Assembly: GCA_002699145.1 (NCBI GenBank)
Contig: PABK01000035.1
Span: forward strand, 1-64,000
Direction of reading: 5' to 3'
Length of the DNA: 64,000 nucleotides
Source: Halioglobus sp.
GTDB lineage: Bacteria > Pseudomonadota > Gammaproteobacteria > Pseudomonadales > Halieaceae
The notes below the pieces were generated by a model. The model worked only from the letters and a program-made list of their open reading frames with translations, searched no databases and had not been told where the DNA came from. The translations under genes were made by a program, and so were the position numbers. Below, in pieces: positions 1 to 9,258 of the stretch (the first letter of the stretch is position 1; each line of letters opens with the position of its first letter).

Positions 1-179
1 ACACTTTGCTGGCGCCGAGGGAGTGGAGCGAGACGCATCTCCACGCGGCTCGCGACCGACCGAGGGCAGCCCGGAGGGCCGCCAGTAGTGTACAGCGCCG
101 CTTTTTCCCACCGCGCGGCCGCAGCCCAGCGAACGAACCCTGCAGATTAATTCGGGACCAAGCCAGTGCTTCAAGGCAC

Positions 180-290
180 GGGGCGGAAACGCTTTCAGGC
201 CGAGTATCTCAGCCTTCCGAGGCCAGAAAGCGTTTCCGCCCCGGGCCAGGGAACCAACCCCGAATAGGCCAGAAAGCGTCTCCGCCCCGG
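180..290. repeat. Three-copy GC-rich intergenic repeat with a 22-bp inverted pair
   Basis: The first 390 bases hold no convincing gene but contain one repeat unit three times. The left arm (180-201) and right arm (221-242) are inverted copies: 17 bp match exactly (core GAAAGCGTTTCCGCCCC), then one mismatch, then four more paired bases, around a 19-base spacer. A third copy at 267-290 has the same orientation as the right arm and differs from the 221-244 copy by one base (T to C). The arrangement resembles REP/BIME-type intergenic repeats, but no transposase is visible nearby. It could also fold as RNA. The only open frame across it (6-320) looks like a GC-rich artefact. Confidence 0.75.
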
Positions 291-319
291 CCCGTTCACC
301 GCAGACCAGGTTCCATTTA

Positions 320-362
320 GGAATGAATATGCTACATTCCCGCCAGGACGCAAGCGCTGGCG
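320..362. promoter_or_regulatory. Inverted repeats just upstream of the HxlR gene (candidate operator)
   Basis: Two short inverted repeats lie between the repeat cluster and the HxlR start codon: GGAATG (320-325) with CATTCC (335-340), and CGCCAG (341-346) with CTGGCG (357-362). HxlR regulators commonly bind dyad sites near their own promoters, so autoregulation is possible. No convincing -35/-10 pair was found, and short dyads arise by chance in GC-rich DNA. Confidence 0.25.
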
Positions 363-390
363 TCACCAACTGTTCTCCGGGGAGAAAACG

Positions 391-915
391 ATGCGCTGGG
401 ATGAAATCGACAAACAGGTGTGTTCCGTGGCCAGGGCCCTGTCCGTGGTGGGCGAACGCTGGACCATGCTGATTATCCGCGACGCCTTTCTGGGGACGCG
501 CCGCTTCGACCAGTTCCAGGCCAACCTGGGGGTGACGCGCCACCGCCTGTCCGAGCGTCTGGGCAAGCTGGTGGAGCACGGGGTGCTGGTCAAGGTGCCG
601 TACAGCGAGCGGCCGGTGCGCTACGAGTACCGTCTCACACGCAAGGGCCTGGGCCTGTACCCGGTGCTGCTGAGCCTGGCGGGCTGGGGCGACGAGTGGA
701 TGGACGGCGGCAAGGGCGTGCCCCTGGAGTACGTACACCAGCGTTGCGGCGCCAGGACGCGGCCCACCCTCACCTGCAGCGAGTGTGGGGAGGCCCTGCG
801 GCCGGCGGACGTGCAGACCCGGCTGGGGCCGGCGTTGATGGAAACCGCCGCCAGGCTGGAACGCGAGGGTGAATCACTGACCGATATCCCGCCGCTGCTG
901 CGCAAATCCATGTGA
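391..915 (+). CDS. HxlR-family winged-helix transcriptional regulator
   Basis: A 174-residue protein with the HxlR-type winged helix-turn-helix over about residues 8-104. It has the conserved N-terminal cysteine (Cys11), then GERWTMLIIRDAFLGTRRFD and the recognition segment TRHRLSERLGKLVEHGVL. Beyond the usual domain is a C-terminal extension with Cys119, Cys129 and Cys132 (the last two as CSECGE), which could bind a metal or sense redox state. The ATG is preceded by GGGGAG. Such proteins are usually small-molecule or redox-responsive regulators. The next gene on the same strand is a TonB receptor, a possible but unproven target. Confidence 0.85.
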   Translation: MRWDEIDKQVCSVARALSVVGERWTMLIIRDAFLGTRRFDQFQANLGVTRHRLSERLGKLVEHGVLVKVPYSERPVRYEYRLTRKGLGLYPVLLSLAGWGDEWMDGGKGVPLEYVHQRCGARTRPTLTCSECGEALRPADVQTRLGPALMETAARLEREGESLTDIPPLLRKSM

Positions 916-1083
916 ACGCAGTCGCTCTGCCCCCGCCGTCGCTGCGCATGCCGCTGTGTTGCAGTTTTATGAAATAGTTACATATTCGCGCGATTATCCC
1001 GACTCCCGAACGCGATAAACTTGTGCAGATAACGATAAAACGGCTGTAAAAAAACTATTTTTTCACGCAAGGGAGCACCCGCA

Positions 1084-3351
1084 ATGCATTGCAAAAAAAC
1101 CCTCATGGCCTCGGCCATAGCGCTCGCCATACCCGCAACCGCCAACGCAGTACTGGAGGAGGTCGTCGTCACCGCCACCAAGCGTAACGAGAGCCTGCAA
1201 AACGTGCCGATAGCGATCACCGCGATCTCGGCGGAACAAATCCAGCGCGTTGGCGCCAACGACTTCATCGACCTGGCGACCAGCGTGCCCTCGCTGTCCC
1301 TGCGCTCAGCCGGGCCGGGCCGCACCAAGTTGAATATCCGCGGCGTCTCCGCCGCGACCGGGTTTGCGCCCACGGTCAGTTTCTACCTGGACGAGATGCC
1401 GATCCAGACCCTGTCCTCCGGTTCTTCCACTTCCTTCCAGCAGACCATTATCGATCCGAAGCTGTACGACCTGGAGCGTATCGAGGTGCTGCGTGGCCCG
1501 CAGGGCACGCTGTACGGCTCCAGTTCCATGGGCGGTACCGTGCGCCTGATTACCTCCAAGCCGATGGTGGGCGAGGACGCGGGCAGCATTAACTTCGATT
1601 TTTCCAACACGGAGGAGGGCGGCTACAACTGGGAAGCCAATGCCATGGCCAATGTCGGCACCGGTGATAACGGCGCGCTGCGTGTGGTCGCGTCCTACAC
1701 CGATGCGGACGGCTGGATGGATCGCGAGAGCATCGATACCGGCAGGACCTTCGCCGAGGACGTCAACACGGAGGAGACCTCCACCGTGCGCGCGGCCTAC
1801 CGCTACGAGTTCGAGAACGCCTACATACAGCCCTCGGTGCTCTACCAGAAGACGGAAATGGACGGCAAACCGCTGTATAACGGCCCGAGCCGCGACTATG
1901 AGCAGGAGCGTCGTTTCGATTTCTCCGAACCGTTTGACGACGAGTTCACCCTGGGCAACGTGACCTACGGGCATGACCTCGGCGGCATGGACCTGCTGGT
2001 CAGTGCGTCCTACCTGGAGCGTGATTTCGACAACTCCGAGGACATCACGGACGTGTACGAGGCGCTGCTGGCGGGCGATTTCGGCGCGCCGACAACGGCG
2101 GCCTTCGCCAATGAATCCAATGATGTGGAAGACACCACCGTCGAGGCGCGCCTGAGCTCCAACGACAACGAGAACTGGCACTGGCTGGCCGGCCTGTACT
2201 ACAAGGACGCCGAGACCGACTCCGGCTACCGCATGCAGCGCGGCTTCCCCGATGCGGTCGGCGCCGCGGGCCTGGCGAACACCCAGGACAAGCGTGATTA
2301 CGAGGAGTACGCGATATTCGGTGAACTGACCTACGAGTTTCTCGAGGACTTCTCGGTCACCCTTGGCGGGCGCTACCTGGACTACGAGATCAGCCAGTAC
2401 AAGGAAGACTGGGGTTTCGCCTTCGGCCCTGACAACCGCGCCGACGCCAACGTCGTCGACCGCGACGGCAGCGACGACGAGATCCACGGCAAGCTGACCA
2501 CCACCTGGCAGTACACCGAGACCGGCCAGGTCTACGCCACGGTGTCCAACGGTACCCGCCCGGGCGGGTTCAACCGCAGCGTACCTGTCAGTGACGACGA
2601 GATGGCCAACCCCGTGGGTTTTGCCTGCCAGCAGGCGCTGAATGGCCTGGGCGTGTCCGCGACGGCGTTTGACGCCTTCGATGGTGACGAGGTCACCAAC
2701 TACGAGCTGGGCTGGAAGGCCGACCTGTCGGACCGGGTGCGTTTCAACGGCGCCCTGTACTACCTGCAGTGGGACGATATCCAGCAGGTGATCACCCTCA
2801 GCGGCGACTGTGGCATCGACCTGACCGCCAACCTCGGCGAGGCGGAGTCCCAGGGTGCGGAGATCGAACTGCTGGCCCAGGTCACCGACAACTTCACGGT
2901 GAGTATCGCCGCCGGCTACACGGATGCCGAACTGCAGGACGACGTGCCCGACGCGGGTGTGGAATCCGGCGACCAGCTGCCCGACGTGCCCGAGTGGACC
3001 GCCAACCTGACCCTGGACTACGTCATCCCGGTGGAGGCAGGCGAGTGGTTCGCGGTAGCCAACTGGAACTACGTGGACGAGACCCTGGAGTTCATCGGCG
3101 ACGCCAACGACGATGTCAGCGACTTCGGCGTGATCTCCGGCAACAAGAAGCCGGATTACGACATCCTGGACCTGCGCATCGGTTTCACCAGCGAGGACAA
3201 CTGGGAGTGGCTGTTCTACGTCGATAACGTCACCGACGAGGAGGCGATCTACAGCTACAGCGACGCGCTGGCCTTCAACCTCGACAGCTATGACCGCACG
3301 GTGCGTAACCGCCCGCGCACCTTCGGTACGTCGTTTACCTATAACTTCTGA
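1084..3351 (+). CDS. TonB-dependent outer membrane receptor (substrate unknown)
   Basis: A 755-residue outer membrane receptor. A signal peptide (about 1-22) is followed directly by a TonB box (EEVVVTATKR, 25-34), a plug domain with NIRGV (84-88) and the plug signature RIEVLRGPQGTLYG (132-145), then a long beta-barrel ending in an aromatic residue (TFGTSFTYNF), as needed for outer membrane insertion. AAGGGA lies about 9 bases before the ATG. It belongs to the large iron-complex/sphingomonad-type receptor group whose members import siderophores, polyphenols or other large substrates. No adjacent enzyme identifies the ligand. The 168-base upstream region is AT-richer than its surroundings and probably holds the promoter. 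A strong terminator follows. Confidence 0.9.
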   Translation: MHCKKTLMASAIALAIPATANAVLEEVVVTATKRNESLQNVPIAITAISAEQIQRVGANDFIDLATSVPSLSLRSAGPGRTKLNIRGVSAATGFAPTVSFYLDEMPIQTLSSGSSTSFQQTIIDPKLYDLERIEVLRGPQGTLYGSSSMGGTVRLITSKPMVGEDAGSINFDFSNTEEGGYNWEANAMANVGTGDNGALRVVASYTDADGWMDRESIDTGRTFAEDVNTEETSTVRAAYRYEFENAYIQPSVLYQKTEMDGKPLYNGPSRDYEQERRFDFSEPFDDEFTLGNVTYGHDLGGMDLLVSASYLERDFDNSEDITDVYEALLAGDFGAPTTAAFANESNDVEDTTVEARLSSNDNENWHWLAGLYYKDAETDSGYRMQRGFPDAVGAAGLANTQDKRDYEEYAIFGELTYEFLEDFSVTLGGRYLDYEISQYKEDWGFAFGPDNRADANVVDRDGSDDEIHGKLTTTWQYTETGQVYATVSNGTRPGGFNRSVPVSDDEMANPVGFACQQALNGLGVSATAFDAFDGDEVTNYELGWKADLSDRVRFNGALYYLQWDDIQQVITLSGDCGIDLTANLGEAESQGAEIELLAQVTDNFTVSIAAGYTDAELQDDVPDAGVESGDQLPDVPEWTANLTLDYVIPVEAGEWFAVANWNYVDETLEFIGDANDDVSDFGVISGNKKPDYDILDLRIGFTSEDNWEWLFYVDNVTDEEAIYSYSDALAFNLDSYDRTVRNRPRTFGTSFTYNF

Positions 3352-3390
3352 TTGCCGGGCCGGACAAGCGCCGGCCCCGCCAAACCGATA

Positions 3391-3423
3391 CGCCCGCCAG
3401 GCAAACTGGCGGGCGTTTTTTTT
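3391..3423 (+). terminator. Rho-independent terminator after the TonB receptor
   Basis: A perfect 10-bp stem, CGCCCGCCAG (3391-3400) with CTGGCGGGCG (3406-3415), has a 5-base loop and is followed by eight T residues (3416-3423). It ends the receptor transcript. The T tract overlaps the last bases of the convergent metY gene. Confidence 0.92.
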
Positions 3424-4711
3424 AGGCCGTCGCTGCCGCCAGCGCCTGCTCGATGTCGGCGAGGATATCGTCGATATGCTCGATACCCACGGACAGGCGC
3501 ACCATGTCCTCGGAGACGCCGGCAGCGGCCAGTTCTTCCGGGTTCAACTGGCGGTGGGTGGTGCTGGCGGGGTGACAGGCCAGGGACTTGGCATCGCCGA
3601 TGTTCACCAGGCGCAGGATCAGCTGCAGGGCATCGATGAATTTGGCGCCGGCCTCGGCGCCGCCCTCGATGCCAAAGCTGAGAATGCCAGCGGCGCGACC
3701 GCCGCAGAAGGTCTTGCAGTTGGCGTGGTGCGGGCTGTCCTTGAGGCCCGCGTAGTTGACCCAGCTGACGCCGGGGTGGCGGTGCAGGAACTTCGCCACC
3801 TTCTTTGCGTTCTTGCAGTGCCTATCCATCCTCAGGGACAGTGTTTCCAGGCCCTGCAGGAGCAGGAAAGCGCTGTGCGCGGACAGCGCCGCCCCGGTGT
3901 TGCGCAGGGGCACCACCCGGCAGCGGGCGATGTACGCGGCCGCGCCCATCGCCTGTGTATACACCACCCCGTGGTATGACGGGTCCGGCGTGTTCATGAT
4001 CGCGAAACGCTCGTCGTGCGCGGCCCAGTCGAACCTGCCGGAGTCGACGATGGCGCCGCCGATGGTGGTGCCGTGGCCGCCGATGTACTTGGTCAGTGAG
4101 TGCACGGCGATATCGGCGCCGTAATCGAATACGCGGCACAGTGCCGGTGTGGCCACGGTGTTGTCGACGATCAGCGGTACGCCGGCGGCGTGGGCGATAT
4201 CCGCCCAACGCTGGATATCCACGATATTGCCGGCGGGATTGCCGATGGACTCGCAGAACAGCGCCTTCGTGTTCTCATCGATCAGCGCGGCGACGCGCTC
4301 GAAATCGTCCGCGTGGGCAAAACGGGTTTCTATGCCCTGGCGCGGAAAGGTGTGGGCGAACAGGTTGTAGGTGCCGCCGTAGAGCTGCGAGGTGCTGACG
4401 ATGTTGCTGCCGACTTCGGCGATGGCCTCGATGGCGTAGCGAATCGCCGCCATCCCGGACGCCAGGGCGAGGGCCCCGACGCCGCCTTCGAGCTGCGCCA
4501 GCCGCTCCTCGAGCACCGCGTTGGTCGGGTTCATGATGCGGCTGTAGATGTTGCCGGGCACGGCGAGGTTGAACAGGTCGGCCCCGTGCTGCGTGTCGTC
4601 GAAGGTGTAGGACGTGGTCTGGTAGATCGGCGTCGTGGCGGCGTGGGTGGCCGGGTCGCCGTCGTAGCCTGCGTGCAGGGCTATGGTTTCTGGTTTCATT
4701 TGCGGGTCCAT
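3422..4711 (-). CDS. metY: O-acetylhomoserine sulfhydrylase (PLP-dependent)
   Basis: A 429-residue Cys/Met-metabolism PLP enzyme of the length typical for O-acetylhomoserine aminocarboxypropyltransferase, which makes homocysteine (or methionine) from O-acetylhomoserine and sulfide (or methanethiol). Visible motifs are YSRIMNPTNAVLEERLA (56-72), SQLYGGTYNLF (108-118), ESIGNPAGN (154-162), DNTVATP (183-189) and the PLP-lysine segment HSLTKYIGGHG with Lys208. The long TTIGGAIVDSG loop after it favours MetY over MetB/MetZ. The start could be the ATG at 4711 or the one four codons later; neither has a strong Shine-Dalgarno sequence. It is transcribed away from the neighbouring cobalamin riboswitch. 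Confidence 0.9.
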   Translation of the reverse strand: MDPQMKPETIALHAGYDGDPATHAATTPIYQTTSYTFDDTQHGADLFNLAVPGNIYSRIMNPTNAVLEERLAQLEGGVGALALASGMAAIRYAIEAIAEVGSNIVSTSQLYGGTYNLFAHTFPRQGIETRFAHADDFERVAALIDENTKALFCESIGNPAGNIVDIQRWADIAHAAGVPLIVDNTVATPALCRVFDYGADIAVHSLTKYIGGHGTTIGGAIVDSGRFDWAAHDERFAIMNTPDPSYHGVVYTQAMGAAAYIARCRVVPLRNTGAALSAHSAFLLLQGLETLSLRMDRHCKNAKKVAKFLHRHPGVSWVNYAGLKDSPHHANCKTFCGGRAAGILSFGIEGGAEAGAKFIDALQLILRLVNIGDAKSLACHPASTTHRQLNPEELAAAGVSEDMVRLSVGIEHIDDILADIEQALAAATA

Positions 4712-4807
4712 GCTGTGCTGTGGTTCGAAGCGCTGAGCTTAGCAAATGTCGGCGGGGTTGGGGCGTTGCCAGATTGACTTTCCCGGGCCGACTGATTACA
4801 GTCTGCC

Positions 4808-4950
4808 ACCGTGCCAGGTGCCCGTCAGTGCCGGGATTTCCCGCTGCTCCGGGCTAATTGGGAAGAGTGGCTCCCCCGTGGGAGACCACCGCTGCCCCCG
4901 CAACGGTCGCCGGAGAATCTCCGCCAGCCCGATACCAGCCTGGTGCCAGC
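4808..4950 (+). ncRNA. Cobalamin (adenosylcobalamin) riboswitch upstream of cobQ
   Basis: The leader has the ordered consensus blocks of the cobalamin riboswitch: GCCAGGTGCC (4812-4821), ATTGGGAAGAG (4857-4867), the diagnostic B12-box segment CCGCTGCCCCCGCAAC (4889-4904), and GCCAGCCCGATACCAGCCTGG-like sequence (4923-4943). It lies on the + strand ahead of cobQ-btuCDF, consistent with repression of cobalamin uptake and salvage when B12 is sufficient. The open reading frame of cobQ extends back into this RNA, but the conserved blocks show it is leader. About 110 bases separate aptamer and start codon, room for an expression platform. Confidence 0.93.
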
Positions 4951-5061
4951 AACGAGGAAGCGGAGGGCTTCGTGCGAGGTTGCCCGGCTCCCCCGGCGCT
5001 GTGTTCCCTTTTCCCTCCCCGACGGATTACCCGCTGCCACCGGCAGTGCGAACGCGTGCAT

Positions 5062-6540
5062 ATGACAATAACAGGCCCCCGGGGCGCGGCGACCCTCATG
5101 GTCCAGGGAACGACCTCCGATGCCGGCAAGAGCGTGCTGGTGGCGGGGCTGTGTCGCGTGCTCGCCAGGCGCGGCCACGCCGTGGCGCCCTTCAAGCCAC
5201 AGAACATGTCGCTGAACAGCGCCGTGACCGTCGATGGCGGCGAGATCGGTCGTGCCCAGGCGCTGCAGGCGCAGGCCTGCGGCATCGAGCCTCACAGTGA
5301 CATGAATCCGGTGTTGCTCAAGCCCTCCAGTGATACCGCGGCCCAGGTGATCGTCCACGGCCGGGCCCTGACCCAGCTCGACGCGCGACAATTCCACGAC
5401 TACAAGCGCGTGGCCATGGACGCGGTGCTGGCTTCCCATGCACGCCTTGTCGAACAGTACCGCCACGTCATAGTGGAGGGCGCGGGCAGCCCCGCGGAGA
5501 TCAACCTGCGTCAGGGCGATATCGCCAACATGGGTTTTGCCGAGGCGGTGGATTGTCCGGTCATCCTGGTGGCCGACATCGACCGCGGCGGCGTGTTCGC
5601 GCACCTGGTGGGGACACTGGAGCTGTTGAGCCCGAGCGAACGCGAACGGGTGGTGGGATTCGTTATCAATCGGTTTCGCGGGGACATCGCGCTGTTGCAA
5701 CCCGGGCTGGACTGGTTGGAGCAGTACACAGGCAAGCCGGTGCTCGGTGTGATTCCTTACCTGCAGGGCCTGTTCCTGGATGCGGAAGACGCGCTGGACA
5801 CGCAGCAGGCGCTGGATCGCGGCGGCGAAATCCTGCGCGTGGTGGTACCGGCGCTGTCGCGGATCAGCAATCACACGGATTTCGACGCGCTGCGCCTGCA
5901 CGAGCAGGTCGATCTGCGTTTCATTGGACCGGGGCAGGCGGTTCCTCCCGCGGACCTGATCGTACTCCCTGGCAGCAAGAACGTGCGCCGGGACCTGCAA
6001 TGGCTGCGGCAGTACGACTGGCCGCAGGCCATTCAGCGGCACCTGCGTTACGGCGGTAAGCTCATCGGCATCTGCGGCGGCCTGCAGATGCTCGGACAGC
6101 AGGTGGCGGACCCGCAGGGCATCGAGGAAGAGGCGGGGGATAGCTCAGCGCTGGGGCTGCTGGATTTCACTACCGAACTGCGGCCCTACAAGGTGCTGGA
6201 GCGGGTGCAGGGGAGGCTGGCCCAGGGCGGCGCCCAACTTGCAGGCTACGAGATCCACTGCGGTGTCAGCGCGGGGCCGGCCCTGCAGCGCCCGGCGCTG
6301 CAACTGGCCGATGGGCGCGCGGAGGGAGTGCTCTGCGCCCATGGTCAGATTCTCGGCACCTACGTCCACGGCCTGTTTGACCACCTTGAAGCCCGCGATG
6401 CCCTGCTGGAATGGTGCGGCCTGCACGTGCGGCGCCAGGCCTCACCGGCCGAGATCAGGGAGCAGCAGCTGGCGCGCCTTGCGAGCTGTATTGAGGAGCA
6501 TCTCGACCTGCCGGCATTGTTTCCGGGAATCACCTGGTGA
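5062..6540 (+). CDS. cobQ: Cobyric acid synthase (amidotransferase of B12 biosynthesis/salvage)
   Basis: A 492-residue enzyme that amidates side chains b, d, e and g of adenosylcobyrinic acid a,c-diamide using glutamine and ATP. The N-terminal dethiobiotin-synthetase-like domain shows the P-loop [11 protein letters not shown] (14-24) and [13 protein letters not shown]. The C-terminal triad-type glutamine amidotransferase domain shows the nucleophile in [10 protein letters not shown] (Cys338) and GTYVHGLFD (His436). The frame stays open back to 4858, inside the riboswitch. The ATG at 5062 (MTITG) gives normal family length; the ATG at 5098 is an alternative. First gene of the cobQ-btuC-btuD-btuF operon. 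Its TGA overlaps the GTG start of btuC. Confidence 0.93.
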   Translation: MTITGPRGAATLMVQGTTSDAGKSVLVAGLCRVLARRGHAVAPFKPQNMSLNSAVTVDGGEIGRAQALQAQACGIEPHSDMNPVLLKPSSDTAAQVIVHGRALTQLDARQFHDYKRVAMDAVLASHARLVEQYRHVIVEGAGSPAEINLRQGDIANMGFAEAVDCPVILVADIDRGGVFAHLVGTLELLSPSERERVVGFVINRFRGDIALLQPGLDWLEQYTGKPVLGVIPYLQGLFLDAEDALDTQQALDRGGEILRVVVPALSRISNHTDFDALRLHEQVDLRFIGPGQAVPPADLIVLPGSKNVRRDLQWLRQYDWPQAIQRHLRYGGKLIGICGGLQMLGQQVADPQGIEEEAGDSSALGLLDFTTELRPYKVLERVQGRLAQGGAQLAGYEIHCGVSAGPALQRPALQLADGRAEGVLCAHGQILGTYVHGLFDHLEARDALLEWCGLHVRRQASPAEIREQQLARLASCIEEHLDLPALFPGITW

Positions 6541-7580
6541 GACTGCTACCTCCCCGGAGACTGCTGTGGCTGCTGCTGACCTGCCTGCCGCCGCTACTGC
6601 TGTTCGGCCTCACCCTGGGTCCGGTCACCATAGCGCCGGGAGATCTTCTGGCGACCTTGTGGGGCGCATTGCTCAACCGCGGCGACGGCGGCCAGGAGGC
6701 GCTGATCATCACCTCGATTCGCCTGCCGCGGGTATTGCTCGCGGCGCTGGTGGGGGTTTGCCTCGCTGTGTGCGGAGCCGCCATGCAGGGGCTGTTCCGC
6801 AACCCCCTGGCCGACCCGTCCCTCATCGGCGTCTCCAGTGGCGCATCGGCGGGGGCCAGCCTGGTCATTGTGCTCGGCGGAGGCGCGCTGCTGCAGGGCG
6901 GACAGTTCGCCGGGCTCTCGGCGGTAGCGCTGGGCGCGTTTGCCGGCGGGTTTCTCGCGGTCGTGCTCGTCTACCGCCTGGCGACCTCGCCCACGGGGAC
7001 CTCGGTTGCCACGATGCTCCTGGCCGGTATCGCCATCAGCGCGCTGGCGGGGGCCCTGAACAGCCTGTTCAGTTACATCGCCGACGACGAGATGCTCAGG
7101 CGAATCAGTCTGTGGCAGATGGGTAGCCTGGATGCCGCCAACTGGCCGCGCGTGGTTATCGCCGCGCTGGCTTGCACGGCGCTGTTAGCGGTATTGCAGC
7201 GCGACGCGGTGGCGCTGAACGCTTTCCTGCTGGGTGAGTCCGAGGCGCGGCACCTGGGTATTCGCGTGGAGACCGTCAAGCGGCGCCTGATCCTGCTCAC
7301 CGCCATGGCGGTGGGCGCCAGCGTCGCGGTGGCCGGGACAATAGCCTTTGTCGGCCTGATCGTCCCACATATCATCCGGTTGTTGATTGGCCCGGATCAC
7401 CGCTACCTGGTGCCTGCCGCCGCACTGGCCGGCGCTGTCCTGATGGTCTGCGCAGACGGCGTTGCGCGTGTGATCGTGGCGCCCGCCGAACTGCCGGCGG
7501 GCATTCTCACGGCGATGCTCGGTACGCCGTTTTTCTTTTCCCTGCTGTTGCAGAAACGTCGCTATGAGGAGGCCGCGTGA
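6537..7580 (+). CDS. btuC: Vitamin B12 ABC transporter permease (FecCD family)
   Basis: A 347-residue polytopic inner membrane protein of the FecCD permease family, about ten membrane helices, with the family segment [20 protein letters not shown] near residue 90. It starts with GTG, overlapping the cobQ stop as GTGA, so translation is probably coupled. FecCD permeases also serve heme and siderophores. The cobalamin assignment rests on the riboswitch, cobQ and the BtuF-like partner, and is therefore contextual but strong. Confidence 0.88.
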   Translation: MRLLPPRRLLWLLLTCLPPLLLFGLTLGPVTIAPGDLLATLWGALLNRGDGGQEALIITSIRLPRVLLAALVGVCLAVCGAAMQGLFRNPLADPSLIGVSSGASAGASLVIVLGGGALLQGGQFAGLSAVALGAFAGGFLAVVLVYRLATSPTGTSVATMLLAGIAISALAGALNSLFSYIADDEMLRRISLWQMGSLDAANWPRVVIAALACTALLAVLQRDAVALNAFLLGESEARHLGIRVETVKRRLILLTAMAVGASVAVAGTIAFVGLIVPHIIRLLIGPDHRYLVPAAALAGAVLMVCADGVARVIVAPAELPAGILTAMLGTPFFFSLLLQKRRYEEAA

Positions 7581-8350
7581 ATCTCGCGACGCGCGGCGTG
7601 ACCCTGGCGCTTTCCGGCAGACGCTTGCTGCACGGCATCGACCTGACATTGCGCCCCGGGGAGGTGACGGCCGTGCTGGGCCCCAACGGGGCGGGCAAGA
7701 CCAGCCTGCTGCGCCTGCTGTGCGGGGAACTGGTCGCGGACACGGGCGAGGTCATGCTCGGCGAGCGGTTACTGGGCGCCTGGAAAGCGCAGGAGCGAGC
7801 GAAAATGCTCGCCGTGTTGCCGCAGCAATCCGTCTTGAATTTTCCCTTCACCGCGCGGGAAGTCGTCATGCTTGGCCGCATACCCCACGGTACTGGTGCG
7901 CTGCGCGACCGGGAGATCGTCACCCAGGCGTTGCGCGCCGTCGACGGCCAGGAGCTGGCTGACAGGGAGTACACACGATTGTCGGGAGGAGAAAAGCAGC
8001 GCGTTAACCTGGCCCGCGTTCTCGCGCAGGTGTGGGAGCCATCGCCGGATGGCGCACGATTTCTGTTACTGGACGAGCCCACAGCTTCCTTCGACCTGGC
8101 ACACCAACGCATGACCCTGGAAATCGTACGCGGGCTTGCCGCGCAAGGGGCGGGCGTTTTCCTGATTCTGCACGACCTCAACCTGGCTGCACGCTGCGCG
8201 GACCAGGTGGTGTTACTGCACGCTGGTGAGCTGGTTGCCGCCGGATCGCCGCAGGAAGTGCTGAGCGCGGAACTGGTGCGTCGCGTGTTTGCTGTGGACG
8301 TGTCCATCGGCCGCCACCCGGGCAGCGGCACACCTCTGGTGATCGCCTGA
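7577..8350 (+). CDS. btuD: Vitamin B12 ABC transporter ATP-binding protein (HmuV/BtuD type)
   Basis: A 257-residue ABC ATPase with Walker A GPNGAGKTS (35-43), signature LSGGEKQRVNLARVL (135-149), Walker B FLLLDEPTASFD (162-173) and a switch histidine in ILHDLNLAARCAD. Sequence style is closest to heme-type HmuV ATPases, which are often annotated that way even in cobalamin operons. The GTG start overlaps the btuC stop as GTGA. With BtuC and BtuF it would import corrinoids across the inner membrane. Confidence 0.87.
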   Translation: MNLATRGVTLALSGRRLLHGIDLTLRPGEVTAVLGPNGAGKTSLLRLLCGELVADTGEVMLGERLLGAWKAQERAKMLAVLPQQSVLNFPFTAREVVMLGRIPHGTGALRDREIVTQALRAVDGQELADREYTRLSGGEKQRVNLARVLAQVWEPSPDGARFLLLDEPTASFDLAHQRMTLEIVRGLAAQGAGVFLILHDLNLAARCADQVVLLHAGELVAAGSPQEVLSAELVRRVFAVDVSIGRHPGSGTPLVIA

Positions 8351-8352
8351 CC

Positions 8353-9258
8353 ATGCGTTGCGTGTACATAGTCTTGCTACTGCTTGTCGCGCCCCTGGTC
8401 AGCGCCGAAATTCGGGTACGCGACGCACTGGGACGGGAGCTGGTGCTGGAGCAGCCCGCGCGCCGGGTTATCAGCCTCGCTCCGCATATCACCGAGGTGG
8501 TGTTCGCCGCGGGGGCTGCCGAACAGCTGGTAGGCACGGTGAGCTACAGCGATTATCCTCCGGCCGCTCGCGACGTGCCGAGGGTCGGGACATACGACAC
8601 GATAAATTTCGAAAGCATACTCGCCCTGCAACCTGACCTGGTGCTGGCCTGGCGCAGTGGCAGCAGCGAGGAGGCGATAGCCCGCCTGCAGGCACTGGGC
8701 ATTAAGGTCTTCGTGCAGGAGCCGCGCGCCCTGGAAGATGTCGCAACAGCGCTGCGCGATGTCGGCACGCTCACCGGTAACAGCGCCGCAGGGGAGCTCC
8801 GCGCGCAGCGCTTCCTGCGCGACCTGCAACGCCTGCGCCAGTCCTACAGTACGCTGCCGCCGGTCAGTGTGTACTACCAGATATGGAATGAACCCTTGCT
8901 GACGCTCAACGACGAGCACATCATCTCAGACGTGATCCGCCTGTGCGGTGGACGCAACGTGTTCGGCGGGGCGATCCCGCTGGTTTCACGCATCAGCGTG
9001 GAGGCGGTAATCCGTGCGGACCCGGACGTGATCGTAGCCAGCGGAATGGACGAGGCAAGGCCGGAGTGGCTGGACCAGTGGCGCCAGTGGCACTCCATGC
9101 GCGCGGTAGCAAATAACCAGCTCTACTTCGTCCCGCCCGACATCCTGCAGCGGCACACCCCCCGGCTTATCCAAGGCGCATCCCGACTCTGCGCTCACCT
9201 GGATAGCGCGCGACGCTTCTATGCGCGCGAGGTTGGCAAGGCGACGCCACGACCCTAG
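8353..9258 (+). CDS. btuF: Cobalamin-binding periplasmic protein
   Basis: A 301-residue periplasmic binding protein of the TroA/BtuF fold. Residues 1-18 form a signal peptide cleaved after LVSA. The N-terminal lobe has the family segment VISLAPHITEVVFAAGA (39-55), followed by VGTVSYSDYPPAA and LQPDLVLAW. It would capture cobalamin delivered by BtuB and hand it to BtuCD. Two bases separate it from btuD. Its stop codon shares a CTAG palindrome (9255-9258) with the stop of the convergent cobO. Confidence 0.9.
   Translation: MRCVYIVLLLLVAPLVSAEIRVRDALGRELVLEQPARRVISLAPHITEVVFAAGAAEQLVGTVSYSDYPPAARDVPRVGTYDTINFESILALQPDLVLAWRSGSSEEAIARLQALGIKVFVQEPRALEDVATALRDVGTLTGNSAAGELRAQRFLRDLQRLRQSYSTLPPVSVYYQIWNEPLLTLNDEHIISDVIRLCGGRNVFGGAIPLVSRISVEAVIRADPDVIVASGMDEARPEWLDQWRQWHSMRAVANNQLYFVPPDILQRHTPRLIQGASRLCAHLDSARRFYAREVGKATPRP

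Noticed and set aside
6-320. 104-residue open frame at the window start
   Set aside because: Arg/Pro-rich, no start signal, and it runs through the inverted repeats.
4858-5061. Extended N-terminus of CobQ
   Set aside because: These bases contain the conserved blocks of the cobalamin riboswitch, and the extra residues have no CobQ similarity.
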